Assembly: GCA_050946375.1 (NCBI GenBank)
Contig: JBMNUT010000003.1
Span: 1 to 64,000 of the forward strand
Direction of reading: 5' to 3'
Source: UBA1794 sp050946375
GTDB lineage: Bacteria; Bacteroidota; Bacteroidia; Bacteroidales; Bacteroidaceae
Length of the DNA stretch: 64,000 nucleotides
Shown here: piece by piece, positions 33,541 to 41,798 of the stretch
Layout of the letters: every line of letters starts with the position of its first letter
Numbering within the stretch: the stretch's first letter is position 1
Notes under the pieces: generated by a model
Databases searched by the model: none
What the model was told of the DNA's origin: nothing
What the model saw: the letters and a program-made list of their open reading frames with translations, nothing else
Position numbers and translations under genes: made by a program

Positions 33541-34677
33541 TTATAAGTTTGCACATCCTTCAAATTGCGCCATCTCGTATGCGGCCAGCAGGAAGGCGCC
33601 TACGCCGAACGGGGCGGTGGAGTTGGCATCTACGGTCTGCCCGGGAATGGCACGCTCGCCAATCGGTTGTACGTAACCCAGGCGTCCGTCGGACTGTACT
33701 GCAGTCTGGGTCAGGTAATTCCAGCCTTTCAGAGCTGCCGGCAGGTAGGTCTCGGCATCCAGATAGCCGTGGTTGATGCCCCAAAGAAGGCCGAAAGTAA
33801 AGAAGGCCGTTCCCGAAGTTTCGGGGCCCGGTGCATGTTGAGGATCCAACATGCTGCGCGTCCAGTAACCTTCGGGCTGCTGGCAGGCTATGATGGCCTT
33901 AGCCATGGTCTGGAAGCGGTCTTCGTAGACCGGACGATATTCGTTGTCGGCCGGGAGTTCTTCAATCACCCGGGCCAGCGCGGCGAATACCCATCCGTCT
34001 CCGCGTGCCCAGAAGTCTTTTTTCCCGTTTACGCTTTTATGCTTGGGGTAGATGTATTTGTTGTCGCGGTAGTAGAGTCCGGCTTGCGGATCGTACATGA
34101 TGCTGTTGGAGTACGAGAAGTACTCATAAAGTTTGTCGAGATAGAGTTCGTTGCCTGTGATGTTGTACATCTTGGTCATCACCGGCATTACCATGAACAG
34201 GCCATCTGCCCACCACCAATAATCGTTGTTGGGCGTACTCATTTCGTATTCCATTACTTCGCGTGCCCGCTGTATGCGGTTGGCGTCTTTCTTGCCTTCC
34301 AGGGTGTAGAGGTCGGCATATACCTGGAAACAGATTTGCCAGTCGCCGAAGAGCACGAAGTCGTCGCTTTCGCCGTAGCTGTATTTCCATTGGCTCTTGT
34401 CGTTGCTTTTGGCGCCTTTCCACTGGTTGTGTTCGGCCCAGGCGCGGGAGAAGTCCAGGTAGGCACTGTTGCCCGTCAGGCGGTATGCATAGATGTTTCC
34501 TACGTGGTATGCGGCGTTGTCCCAGAAAGCGCGGCCGTGCTTTGGATTCTTTTCTTGCCAATAGTTATTTACTTTCTTCACCACATTGATGACTTCCGTG
34601 CGGGTCGGTACGGTTTGGGCTGTGGCTAAAAACGGAGTAAGCAGAAAAAACAAAATCGGGAGTAAGGTCTTTCTCAT
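33541..34677 (-). CDS. GH105 family unsaturated glucuronyl/rhamnogalacturonyl hydrolase
   Basis: The product has 378 aa with a signal peptide (residues 1-20, ending FLATA). The alpha/alpha barrel shows YWQEKNPKHGRAFWDNAAYHVG, WWWADGLFMVMPVMTKMY and KKDFWARGDGWVFAALARVI. The paired Asp positions in WADGLFM and ARGDGW are those of the GH105/GH88 hydration mechanism. These enzymes remove the unsaturated uronic acid left by polysaccharide lyases from pectic side chains or arabinogalactan. First gene after the TACCTTTG promoter at 34800, probably heading the operon through to GH43. Confidence 0.9.
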   Translation of the reverse strand: MRKTLLPILFFLLTPFLATAQTVPTRTEVINVVKKVNNYWQEKNPKHGRAFWDNAAYHVGNIYAYRLTGNSAYLDFSRAWAEHNQWKGAKSNDKSQWKYSYGESDDFVLFGDWQICFQVYADLYTLEGKKDANRIQRAREVMEYEMSTPNNDYWWWADGLFMVMPVMTKMYNITGNELYLDKLYEYFSYSNSIMYDPQAGLYYRDNKYIYPKHKSVNGKKDFWARGDGWVFAALARVIEELPADNEYRPVYEDRFQTMAKAIIACQQPEGYWTRSMLDPQHAPGPETSGTAFFTFGLLWGINHGYLDAETYLPAALKGWNYLTQTAVQSDGRLGYVQPIGERAIPGQTVDANSTAPFGVGAFLLAAYEMAQFEGCANL

Positions 34678-34799
34678 GATGATTCTCTGTTTGAAAAATA
34701 AGGTTTTGGTAGTTATAAAGAATATTGTTCTCCTGTTTTTGAAGCAGCCTCTCAGCTGTGTCGGATAATTGCCCCTTTTTAAAAGGCAACTATATGGGG

Positions 34800-34807
34800 C
34801 AAAGGTA
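34800..34807 (-). promoter_or_regulatory. -7 box for the GH105-led glycan operon
   Basis: On the minus strand this reads TACCTTTG, 122 bp before the GH105 ATG. This implies a 5-prime leader of about 115 nt. No clear -33. The rest of the 34,678-34,901 gap is AT-rich and holds no gene I can support. Confidence 0.55.
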
Positions 34808-34901
34808 TGCCTTTTTTTTATAATTGCTGCATTCTTCGCTTGAAAAAATAAAGTTTTGTGAGGATTTATCCGCTGTTTTTTGTGCGATTTTAAGGAGTTA
34901 C

Positions 34902-36434
34902 TTATGGTTTGTCATTCCATTTCAGCGGGGCCGGCATTTGTAGTGCGTCGCTTTCCTGGTTGTAGCGGTCGTAGGTCGTTACTGCAAAATAGCGCCTTGC
35001 TGGCAACCGTGTGGCGTCGTATTCGTACTGTTGTTCTTCGATACGGACTTCTACCAGATTCTCCGCGCGGGTAATGTCTACCGGCCAGGTGTCGGACGCA
35101 TATAGATTATAGGTAGGGGCCGGCGACGGAATCGAGTCGAGGACGGGGGCTTCCCAGGAGATGAGGGTATGTTGTCCCTCGTATTCGACCTGCAGATTGC
35201 CGGGCGCAGTGGGGCGGGTTGCCGAAGCCCACTGCATCGGGGGGAGCAGGGAGGGGTAGAGGTTGAATTCCCGTTCTACCCGTTCTTTCAGCCCTTGCAG
35301 GTTGCGAATCAGGAATTCGGCGCGGTAGTAGCCGATGCCGGCGCATCCGGCATTGCGCCCGAAGCATATTTGTTTCATCACGTCTCTGATGCCCCAGTTG
35401 CCTTCGCTCGGGTCGAGGAAATAGATTCCCAGTCCGGGAATTACCGGGCGGTTGGCTTCTGTCTCCAGCCAGTCGGTCAGGAAGGGGAAGAAGTGGTTGT
35501 CGCGGTAGTAAAGCATCGGGCAAACCCAGTCCAGCAATCCCTCGGAGAGCCATCGCTTGGCGTCCTGGTGGTGGCGCTTGGCCGTGAAGCCTCCTGCGTC
35601 GTAGCGGGGCAGTTGGTCGTATTTTCCCAGGGGGCAGATGCTTATTTTCACCCAGGGTTTTATCGATTTGATGGTCTGGTGAAGCCTGCGCAGGAGTACG
35701 GTCAGGTTTTCTTCCCGCCATTGGCTTTTGGGAGTGCCTGTGCCGTATTTGTGGTAACTCTTCTGGTCGGGGAAAGACAGGTTCTCGGGATAGCGGAAAT
35801 AGTCGAATTGGATTCCGTCGATGTCGTATCGGTCGGTGATTTCTGCTACGATTCTGGCGAGGTAGTCCGCCGTTTCCGGGTATCCCGGGTCGAGGTAGTA
35901 TCTTCCTTCGGCTTTGACGACAAAGGGGGATTTCGCCCGCGAAAGCGCCCGTTTGCCCAGCGCTTTTTGCTCTTGTGCGGTGCCTAAGGGGAGCGTTACC
36001 AGCCAGGCGTGGCACTCCATGCCTCGCTTGTGGCATTCTTGTATGCAGAAAGCGAGTGGGTCGTAACCGGGATCCTGTCCTGCTTTGCCCGTGAATATGG
36101 GCGACAAGGGCTCGATTTGGGAGCGGTAGGCTACGTCGTTGCGCATCCGGCTCTGGAAAAACACGCAGTTTATGCCGGCTTCTTTGAGCTGGTCCAGCAT
36201 CCGGCAGAGTTCTTCTTGCTGGAGGCGGGTGCTCGCCGGGTCGGTCGCTTGGGTTTTGGGCCAGTCTAATCCGTAAAGTGTGGTGAGCCATACGGTTCTT
36301 GCTTCGATTTTGGGCTGTTCGATGAAGGCCGGATGGGGAATATAGTGGCCGGTTGAGTCGGGAGCCGGCGTGCCGGCCCATGCGGTCAGCAGGGTGGTGA
36401 GGGAAAATATCAGTAGGAGCAGGAGGCGGTTCAT
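34902..36434 (-). CDS. Family 10-like glycosyl hydrolase (GHL10/DUF187) with Fn3 domain
   Basis: The product has 510 aa from the ATG at 36432-36434, giving a signal peptide (MNRLLLLLIFSLTTLLTAWA). The GHL10 barrel starts EARTVWLTTLYGLDWP and has INCVFFQSRMRNDVAY, FCIQECHKRGMECHAWLV, YDIDGIQFDYFRYPE (Asp-Tyr-Phe motif) and VKISICPLGKYDQ. A fibronectin-type domain closes the protein (about 415-510). GHL10 proteins act on or bind glycans, sometimes peptidoglycan-like material, and the substrate here is unknown. It has its own promoter and lies 224 bp upstream of GH105. Confidence 0.85.
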   Translation of the reverse strand: MNRLLLLLIFSLTTLLTAWAGTPAPDSTGHYIPHPAFIEQPKIEARTVWLTTLYGLDWPKTQATDPASTRLQQEELCRMLDQLKEAGINCVFFQSRMRNDVAYRSQIEPLSPIFTGKAGQDPGYDPLAFCIQECHKRGMECHAWLVTLPLGTAQEQKALGKRALSRAKSPFVVKAEGRYYLDPGYPETADYLARIVAEITDRYDIDGIQFDYFRYPENLSFPDQKSYHKYGTGTPKSQWREENLTVLLRRLHQTIKSIKPWVKISICPLGKYDQLPRYDAGGFTAKRHHQDAKRWLSEGLLDWVCPMLYYRDNHFFPFLTDWLETEANRPVIPGLGIYFLDPSEGNWGIRDVMKQICFGRNAGCAGIGYYRAEFLIRNLQGLKERVEREFNLYPSLLPPMQWASATRPTAPGNLQVEYEGQHTLISWEAPVLDSIPSPAPTYNLYASDTWPVDITRAENLVEVRIEEQQYEYDATRLPARRYFAVTTYDRYNQESDALQMPAPLKWNDKP

Positions 36435-36460
36435 GGGTTTTCTGGATTGGAAAATATGGG

Positions 36461-36468
36461 CAAAAGTA
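36461..36468 (-). promoter_or_regulatory. -7 box for the GHL10 gene
   Basis: On the minus strand this reads TACTTTTG, exact TAnnTTTG, 27 bp before the chosen ATG at 36434. It supports that start; the 621-codon reading would begin upstream of this promoter. Confidence 0.55.
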
Positions 36469-36537
36469 CGAAAAAAGGGGATAGCTTGGCTGTCGGTTGT
36501 GCGGGAATTCCGTTTTTTGTGGTAGGCGGGAAATTTT

Positions 36538-36597
36538 TTCATGCGGCACTTTTTCGGAAAAGTCTTGCAGGTATTGGGAGAAAGTCTTGCTTCTTTG
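36538..36597. repeat. Dispersed semi-palindromic repeat, copy E
   Basis: Starts TTCATGCGGCACT and continues with TTTTTCGGAAAAGTCTTGCAG. The same 13-bp start and the GGAAAAGT/TTGCA order recur in copy K, inside the methyltransferase gene at 59.6 kb. Lies in the gap between GHL10 and DUF5606. Confidence 0.75.
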
Positions 36598-36607
36598 AAA
36601 AAAGAAA

Positions 36608-36636
36608 TGCAACTCTCCCTTGGGGGAAGAGTTGCA
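36608..36636 (-). terminator. Terminator of the DUF5606 gene
   Basis: TGCAACTCTCCC and GGGAAGAGTTGCA form a hairpin with one bulged base; on the minus strand it is followed by ATTTCTTTTTTC. Confidence 0.75.
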
Positions 36637-36673
36637 CTCTGTGTCGTTTCGTGCGCCGTGCGCAAAAGTTTGT

Positions 36674-37114
36674 CTATTCCGCTTTTTCGGTTTCTTCCTG
36701 GGGTTCTGCCTCGGGCTCCGGTGCGGTAAACTGGGTGATGCCTCCCTGGATGAGGAGGTTGTACCACTGGATTAGTTTTTTGATGTCGGAGGAATGTACT
36801 CTGTCTCTGTCGAAATCGGGAAGAATCTCGGCGAAAAACTGGTTGAGCTCTTCTTTCGATGCTTTTTTGAGGTCGATGTCTACGGTTTTCCCTTGTTGCT
36901 TTTCGTAGAGGGTTTGCATGATTTGGGACAGGGGGCGTTCGTCTGTCTCGGTGTACATGGCAATGTCTCCCAAAGAGATGATTTTGTCTCTCCCATAGAT
37001 GGGCATTCTTTTTTTCTCCGGTCCTACGGTTTCTACGATGAGTGAGTTGCGGCCTTGTGAGAGTAAGCGGTAGAGGCCGCTTTTTCCGCTGATCGATAGA
37101 ATTTCTTTAAGCAT
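36674..37114 (-). CDS. DUF5606 domain protein
   Basis: The product has 146 aa. It begins MLKEILSISGKSGLYRLLSQ and contains RNSLIVETVGPEKKRMPIYG, the conserved N-terminal domain of a small Bacteroidetes-only cytoplasmic family. The centre is helical (LSQIMQTLYEKQQGK) and the C-terminus is an acidic, Glu/Pro-rich tail. No signal peptide or membrane segment. Function is unknown. It lies downstream of coaE with its own promoter. Confidence 0.8.
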   Translation of the reverse strand: MLKEILSISGKSGLYRLLSQGRNSLIVETVGPEKKRMPIYGRDKIISLGDIAMYTETDERPLSQIMQTLYEKQQGKTVDIDLKKASKEELNQFFAEILPDFDRDRVHSSDIKKLIQWYNLLIQGGITQFTAPEPEAEPQEETEKAE

Positions 37115-37194
37115 GGTTCTTTTTTGTTCGATAAGGGGGTATTTCTTGTATGGTTTAATTGTTTTGAGGAGAAAGTCCTCATTTCGATGGGGTG

Positions 37195-37202
37195 CAAATA
37201 TA
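37195..37202 (-). promoter_or_regulatory. -7 box for the DUF5606 gene
   Basis: On the minus strand this reads TATATTTG, exact TAnnTTTG, 81 bp before the DUF5606 ATG at 37114. No good -33. Confidence 0.5.
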
Positions 37203-37241
37203 GCATTTTGAGGAAATAGAGCCGTCCTGCGTCAACGCTTT

Positions 37242-37844
37242 TTAACCCCTGAGGCCTGAAAGTAGGCTGATTATTTGGGGAAGTAGGGCATTTCGCGGGT
37301 TGTTTTCTATAATTTTTGCAGTAGGCGGAAGGGCTTTTATCTGGTTCTGGCGTTGAAAGTCGATTCTGCGAAGGGCTTCTTCCGGCGGCATGCTGTCCCG
37401 TTCGGAAATACGCCGGGCGCGTGTTTCTTCTGAGGCTGTTATTATCCAGATTTCCGAAGCGAGCGTGTGGAAACCGCTCTCGTAAAGAATGGCCGATTCG
37501 ATGGCGGCGCAGTGATAGCCTTGGGCTTTTTTCAGTTCGGCCCATAGCTCGAAGTCGTGACGCACGACGGGATGGATGATGTGGTTGAGCTTTTGGGCGT
37601 TTTCTGCCGACTGAAACAGGAAGTCGGCCATGCGTTTCTTGTTGAGTTGGCGCCCTTCGTCCTGGTAGACTTCCGGCCCCAGCAGGGAAATCAGTTGGGT
37701 TTGAATGACGGGGCTCGAGAGAGTCAGGCGTTTGGCCTGCGAATCGCAGTCGTAGACCGGGATTCCTAATGCCCTCAATATGCGGGAAACTACGCTTTTC
37801 CCACTGCCGATTCCGCCGGTCAGGCCGATTATTGGGAAATTCAC
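37242..37844 (-). CDS. coaE: Dephospho-CoA kinase
   Basis: CoaE phosphorylates the 3-prime hydroxyl of dephospho-CoA, the final step of coenzyme A synthesis. The 200 aa show the P-loop IGLTGGIGSGKSVVSRILRA at the N-terminus, VYDCDSQAK (Asp contacting substrate), HPVVRHDFELW, AIESAILYESGF and SEEtRARRISERDSMP-like lid residues. Length is normal. It starts 6 bp after the YbbR-like gene stop, so the two are co-transcribed. Confidence 0.94.
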   Translation of the reverse strand: MNFPIIGLTGGIGSGKSVVSRILRALGIPVYDCDSQAKRLTLSSPVIQTQLISLLGPEVYQDEGRQLNKKRMADFLFQSAENAQKLNHIIHPVVRHDFELWAELKKAQGYHCAAIESAILYESGFHTLASEIWIITASEETRARRISERDSMPPEEALRRIDFQRQNQIKALPPTAKIIENNPRNALLPQIISLLSGLRG

Positions 37845-37850
37845 GCTCGT

Positions 37851-38903
37851 TTAGTAGGCTTTTAGGGAATAGTTGTGTTCGGGTTCTTTGCGGGTATTCT
37901 CTATGAGGAACTCGACTGAGGTGGGAATCATCTGCAGATGGCGCACAAACCACGGGGATTTGCTTACGTGGGGGATGTACTTTGTGGCCGATGAGGTGGC
38001 GATTTCCTCATAAGGTACTTCTAATTGGAAGTCTTCTTCGCTTACATTCTTGAATTGGTGAAAGGGTATCAGGAAGCGGAGCTTGACTTTCGAAGGGAAG
38101 GTGCGCAGCTTTTTGTCGACGGGGAAGCCGGTACCGAGTACGGGTATCTCGATAGTTTTCTCAACCAGCAAATCGGTGGGGATGGTGATTTCGACTTTTT
38201 CGGGAATGAACTTCACTCCTTTTTTCTTTTGCAGTGCGATTTCTTCGTGCACGGTGTCGCTTATTTGCAGAAACGAGTCTTTTTGGGTAGAAACTTCCTG
38301 CAGGGAGGCGAGAATGTGGGTAGGCGCGAATGCCCATACGGAGTCCGGCTGGAGTAAAGTGTCGGTGGCTACGTACTCGATTGCCGTGGAGTTCTCGATA
38401 TTAAGCCGCACGGGTATTTTTTTCCTTTCCCCGATGGAGTAATAGTATTCGATGAATTTGGGCTTGGTGTTCAGCAAAACGGTGGAATTGGAGAGGGAAG
38501 ACCTGATTTCTTTCTCGATATCGCTCACGTTGATACGCGTATAGCTGCCGTTGTTCCTCCATTTGTTGAAATCGATATGGATGGGTTTGTTCCTGTTCCC
38601 GAACTGGTAGAGCAAAAGGAGGGAGCCTTTATCCTTAACGGTCAGGGTTAATTGTGAAACGGGCGGTTCTGTGATGAGTGCTTCCTCGGGAACGTTGATA
38701 AGCTCGACCGGAATTTGTATATCGGTCTCGTAGGTATCGTTTAAGGCGCGCAGGAACCAGAAAAAAGTGGCTATCAAAAACGCAATGGCGAAAAGGAAAA
38801 AGTCTTTGCTCTTGGTAGAACTCACAAATTCCTTCACCTTTCCGTAGTAAGGGAAGGTGAGTTTGTGGGATAAGGGGGATTTCTGATGTTCTTTGTCGGG
38901 CAT
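37851..38903 (-). CDS. YbbR-like domain protein
   Basis: The product has 350 aa. A transmembrane segment (about 34-52, FFLFAIAFLIATFFWFLRAL) follows a basic N-terminus. The extracytoplasmic part has YbbR-type beta repeats (DIQIPVELINVPEEALITEP; KKIPVRLNIENSTAIEYVA; LVEKTIEIPVLGTGFPVDKK). In Firmicutes YbbR/CdaR regulates the diadenylate cyclase CdaA; in Bacteroidetes the role is not established and no cyclase gene is adjacent. Pairs with coaE in one transcript. Confidence 0.82.
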   Translation of the reverse strand: MPDKEHQKSPLSHKLTFPYYGKVKEFVSSTKSKDFFLFAIAFLIATFFWFLRALNDTYETDIQIPVELINVPEEALITEPPVSQLTLTVKDKGSLLLLYQFGNRNKPIHIDFNKWRNNGSYTRINVSDIEKEIRSSLSNSTVLLNTKPKFIEYYYSIGERKKIPVRLNIENSTAIEYVATDTLLQPDSVWAFAPTHILASLQEVSTQKDSFLQISDTVHEEIALQKKKGVKFIPEKVEITIPTDLLVEKTIEIPVLGTGFPVDKKLRTFPSKVKLRFLIPFHQFKNVSEEDFQLEVPYEEIATSSATKYIPHVSKSPWFVRHLQMIPTSVEFLIENTRKEPEHNYSLKAY

Positions 38904-38988
38904 ATTCGGGTATTAAGTCTGGCTCGTTGGGGGATGATTCCTCTTGTCCGTAGTAGAAGCAAAGATGAAGAGAAATATTTAAATAGTA

Positions 38989-39022
38989 AAGCGAAAGGAG
39001 GAAAATCTTCCCCCTTTCGCTT
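38989..39022 (-). terminator. Terminator after yajC
   Basis: AAGCGAAAGGAGG and CCCCCTTTCGCTT pair with one mismatch. On the minus strand the hairpin is followed by an A/T-rich run (TACTATTTAAATATTTC). Confidence 0.7.
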
Positions 39023-39056
39023 ATTATTTTATAGTCTTTATCTTTTTGGAGTGACT

Positions 39057-39335
39057 TTATTTCGTGGCTTGGGTGTCGGCTGCCGACTGATAGATGCTGG
39101 ATTTTTCGATGGTAATGCGTACGTCTCTTGCAATCTCAAGCACTACTTGTGTGTCTTTTACTTCCTTGATGGTGCCGTGGATTCCGCCTGCTGTAACAAC
39201 GTGTTGCCCTATTTCGAGCGAGTTGCGGAAGCGTTGTATTTCTTTCTGCTTCTTGTTTTGGGGACGAATCATGAAGAAATACATGATTGCGAAGAAGATG
39301 ATAAGCATGATCCACATGCTGTTCTGAGGATTCAT
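39057..39335 (-). CDS. yajC: Preprotein translocase accessory subunit YajC
   Basis: YajC is the small inner-membrane partner of SecDF. The 92 aa have one transmembrane helix (WIMLIIFFAIMYFFMI, about 8-23) followed directly by the family signature RPQNKKQKEIQRFRNSLEIGQHVVTAGGIHGTIKEV-type cytoplasmic domain. Length is normal. Downstream of nusB by 95 bp and probably in its transcript. Confidence 0.95.
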   Translation of the reverse strand: MNPQNSMWIMLIIFFAIMYFFMIRPQNKKQKEIQRFRNSLEIGQHVVTAGGIHGTIKEVKDTQVVLEIARDVRITIEKSSIYQSAADTQATK

Positions 39336-39430
39336 AAAGCGTCTCTTTTTTAGCGGTTAATATTATAAATAATAAATGGTAGGTTTTTCGATTTTGCGCA
39401 AATATAGCAGTTCGTCGAGAAACTCTATGC

Positions 39431-40363
39431 TTATTTGCCGATTAGTTTGCCTTCCTTTTTTAATTGATTAACGATTCCGGCCAAAGTGCCGTTGATAAAG
39501 CTGGCACTGTTGGGGGTGCTGTACTGTTTGGCTATCTCTATATATTCATTGAGGCTTACGTTGAGCGGAATCTCCGGGAAGTTTACGATTTCGGCGATGG
39601 CCACCTGGAGAATGATCTGGTCGATGAGGGCTATACGCTCTACTTCCCAGTTCCGAAGTGCCTGCTTTATGATGGATTGCCATTCTTTTTCGTTCTCAAG
39701 TGCCTTGCGGAACAGGGTAATGGCAAAGTCTTCGTCGTTGGGGGTGGTATATTTGGGCAGCAAGGGCTGGTTGCTTCCCTGTTCGGGGTTGAACTTCCGG
39801 ATTGTTTTCAGGACGAAAGTGTCGATAATGTCCTTGTCGTAGTTCCAGTAGAGGCTTTCTTCTTCGAAAAGCTGCTCCAGTTCTTCGTTGTTGCAGATGT
39901 AGACCTTGTAGAGTTTTTTCCACAAATTGCGGTCTTCCTCGTAGTCATTGCCCGGCGTACTCATGTATTCCTGGTAGATTTCTCCCTGCATGATTCGTTC
40001 GCCGAGTGACTTTATGTAGTTTCTTTTCCCCTCTTCGGCGTTGTCGTTGCTGATTCGTTCGAGGTTTTCCCGCAGTTCTTTGCAGCTGGCCAGCTGTTTG
40101 ATGAACAGGTTCTCGATGAATTTCCGGTTGGGGGACATCTCTTCTTCTGTAGGACAGTACTTGGCTAATCCGGCTTCTATCCGCTTTTGGGCGTAGCGGG
40201 TGATTTCGATGGGTAGTGCCAACAGTTCGTTATACAGGTCATAGGCTTTGTTCAGGCTGAACATAAGCTCTTTGACGCTCGATTCTATAGTCTTATTTTC
40301 GTTCTGGTAGAAAACGTAGGCTATTTGGATGATTTTGGTCCGGATTAGGATGCGGTTAATCAT
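39431..40363 (-). CDS. nusB: Transcription antitermination factor NusB (long Bacteroidetes form)
   Basis: NusB with NusE binds boxA RNA to promote antitermination of rRNA operons. The 310 aa are more than twice the length of the E. coli protein. The N-terminal half (about 1-150) is helical and specific to Bacteroidetes. The C-terminal NusB fold (about 190-305) has ENEKEWQSIIKQALRNWEVERIALIDQIILQ-type helices and the end motif IPLNVSLNEYIEIAKQYSTPNSASFINGTL. Its promoter at 40422 is good. yajC follows. Confidence 0.92.
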   Translation of the reverse strand: MINRILIRTKIIQIAYVFYQNENKTIESSVKELMFSLNKAYDLYNELLALPIEITRYAQKRIEAGLAKYCPTEEEMSPNRKFIENLFIKQLASCKELRENLERISNDNAEEGKRNYIKSLGERIMQGEIYQEYMSTPGNDYEEDRNLWKKLYKVYICNNEELEQLFEEESLYWNYDKDIIDTFVLKTIRKFNPEQGSNQPLLPKYTTPNDEDFAITLFRKALENEKEWQSIIKQALRNWEVERIALIDQIILQVAIAEIVNFPEIPLNVSLNEYIEIAKQYSTPNSASFINGTLAGIVNQLKKEGKLIGK

Positions 40364-40421
40364 AATGAGAGTGTCGTAATTCTTCTTCTATAAGTGCATC
40401 AAAATGGTTGAAATTGGTCGG

Positions 40422-40453
40422 CAAAAGTACGGCTTTTCTGCTCATTTGGCAAG
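40422..40453 (-). promoter_or_regulatory. Promoter of nusB
   Basis: On the minus strand, -33 CTTG (40450-40453), a 20-bp spacer and -7 TACTTTTG (40422-40429) fit the Bacteroides consensus, 58 bp before the ATG. Confidence 0.7.
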
Positions 40454-40553
40454 TGAACGGCCCTTTTTCCCCATATTTCTCGGCTTTTTTCTTGGGTGGG
40501 TGAAAAAAAACAATCAATTTTGACGGCTGAAAAACGTAAAAGAATCGTGAACT

Positions 40554-41021
40554 ATGAATGAAAACAAGAAGAACAATTTGTCGGATGTCGCTACCGAAAA
40601 GGAGATAGTCTATTCTCGTGTAGTGAAAGCGGGCAAGCGGATTTATTATTTGGATGTGAAGCGTAGCCGTAAGAATGACTTGTTTCTTTCTATTACGGAG
40701 AGCAAAAAAATCCCGGTAGCGTCGTCTTTCTCGTCGCCGGAAGAGGCTTCTTTTACATTTGAAAAGCACAAGATATTCTTATATAAGGAGGATATTCAGA
40801 AGTTTTGCGATGCCCTGGGGCAGGTTGTGAGCTTCATCAAGAGCAACGGGGCGAACATTGACGATAGCGGAAGTATGGAGGGAATGGACGGTTCCAACGC
40901 GGTAGAGGCTTATTTGTCGCCGGCATTTCAGGAAGCATCGCAGCCGGCCGTGGCGCTTGAAACCTCGGAAAAGGAGGAAAACGGCATCCCTTCGGATTTG
41001 GATTTTGAGGTAAAATTCTAA
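40554..41021 (+). CDS. PUR-alpha/beta/gamma-like DNA/RNA-binding protein (DUF3276)
   Basis: The product has 155 aa. The single PUR repeat (about 15-105; IVYSRVVKAGKRIYYLDVKRSRKNDLFLSITESKK, then FEKHKIFLYKEDIQKF) is typical of the small Bacteroidetes/spirochaete PUR proteins. These dimerise and bind single-stranded nucleic acid. The acidic C-terminal tail is probably disordered. Divergent from nusB. A good promoter for the next gene begins 16 bp after its stop. Confidence 0.87.
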   Translation: MNENKKNNLSDVATEKEIVYSRVVKAGKRIYYLDVKRSRKNDLFLSITESKKIPVASSFSSPEEASFTFEKHKIFLYKEDIQKFCDALGQVVSFIKSNGANIDDSGSMEGMDGSNAVEAYLSPAFQEASQPAVALETSEKEENGIPSDLDFEVKF

Positions 41022-41027
41022 ATAGTC

Positions 41028-41115
41028 AGGCACTTTTTTGGAAAAGTGGCAAGGCTTTTGTACCTTTGCGCCGCTTTTTTCGAGAAAAACTGGCAAGCCT
41101 TTCTTTGGAAAGGGT
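41028..41115. repeat. Dispersed semi-palindromic repeat, copy F (double)
   Basis: Two half-copies: CTTTTTTGGAAAAGTGGCAAG at 41033 onward and GAGAAAAACTGGCAAGCC further on. The first supplies the -33 region of the L25 promoter. Confidence 0.7.
41037..41068 (+). promoter_or_regulatory. Promoter of the ribosomal protein L25 gene
   Basis: TTTG (41037-41040), a 20-bp spacer and TACCTTTG (41061-41068) make a textbook Bacteroides promoter. The first half lies within repeat copy F. The leader to the ATG at 41180 is about 105 nt. Confidence 0.8.
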
Positions 41116-41179
41116 GCTACTGTGTGATGGCGAATTGAGCAATACTTAATTTAGAGTAACACAACAAAAAACAAATTCA

Positions 41180-41770
41180 ATGAAATCGATTGACGTAAAA
41201 GCTACCGTGCGTAGCACTTTTGGCAAGAAAAGTAGCCGTGACCTGCGTAAGGCCGATGCCGTTCCCGCAGTTCTGTATGGAGAAGCTCATGATGCAGACG
41301 GAAAAGTGGCAGTACAGCATCTGACAGTAACTAACGATGCCCTGAGAAAGCTGGTATATACTCCGGATATCTACGTCGTAAATCTGGATATCGACGGCAC
41401 GGTGGTTAAAGCGGTGATGAAGGATATTCAGTTTCACCCCGTAACCGACCGTATTCTGCACGTTGATTTCTATCAAGTTACGGAAGAAACTCCGATTGTG
41501 ATGGAGGTTCCGGTAGCTTTGAACGGTCTGGCAGAAGGTGTGCGTGCCGGTGGTAAGCTGCAGCTCGTAATCCGTAAGCTGAAAGTGAAAGCTCTTTATA
41601 ACCAGATTCCCGAGCGTCTGAATATCGACGTTACCTCTTTGGGACTGGGAAAGACCATCAAAGTGGGCGACCTTTCCTACGAAGGACTTGAAATCATGAA
41701 TGCTAAGGAGGCAGTAGTATGTGCCGTTAAGCTGACTCGTGCTGCTCGTGGTGCTGCTTCGGCTCAATAA
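41180..41770 (+). CDS. rplY: 50S ribosomal protein L25 (Ctc form)
   Basis: L25 binds 5S rRNA. The 196 aa form the long general-stress Ctc version: an N-terminal L25 domain (about 1-90; STFGKKSSRDLRKADAVPAVLYG) and a C-terminal TL5/Ctc beta domain (about 95-185; PVALNGLAEGVRAGGKLQLV). The end is Ala-rich. Preceded by a strong promoter and followed by pth at 28 bp, the common L25-Pth pairing. Confidence 0.95.
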   Translation: MKSIDVKATVRSTFGKKSSRDLRKADAVPAVLYGEAHDADGKVAVQHLTVTNDALRKLVYTPDIYVVNLDIDGTVVKAVMKDIQFHPVTDRILHVDFYQVTEETPIVMEVPVALNGLAEGVRAGGKLQLVIRKLKVKALYNQIPERLNIDVTSLGLGKTIKVGDLSYEGLEIMNAKEAVVCAVKLTRAARGAASAQ

Positions 41771-41798
41771 TATAGCTTTATTGCCCATTAGCTGACAA

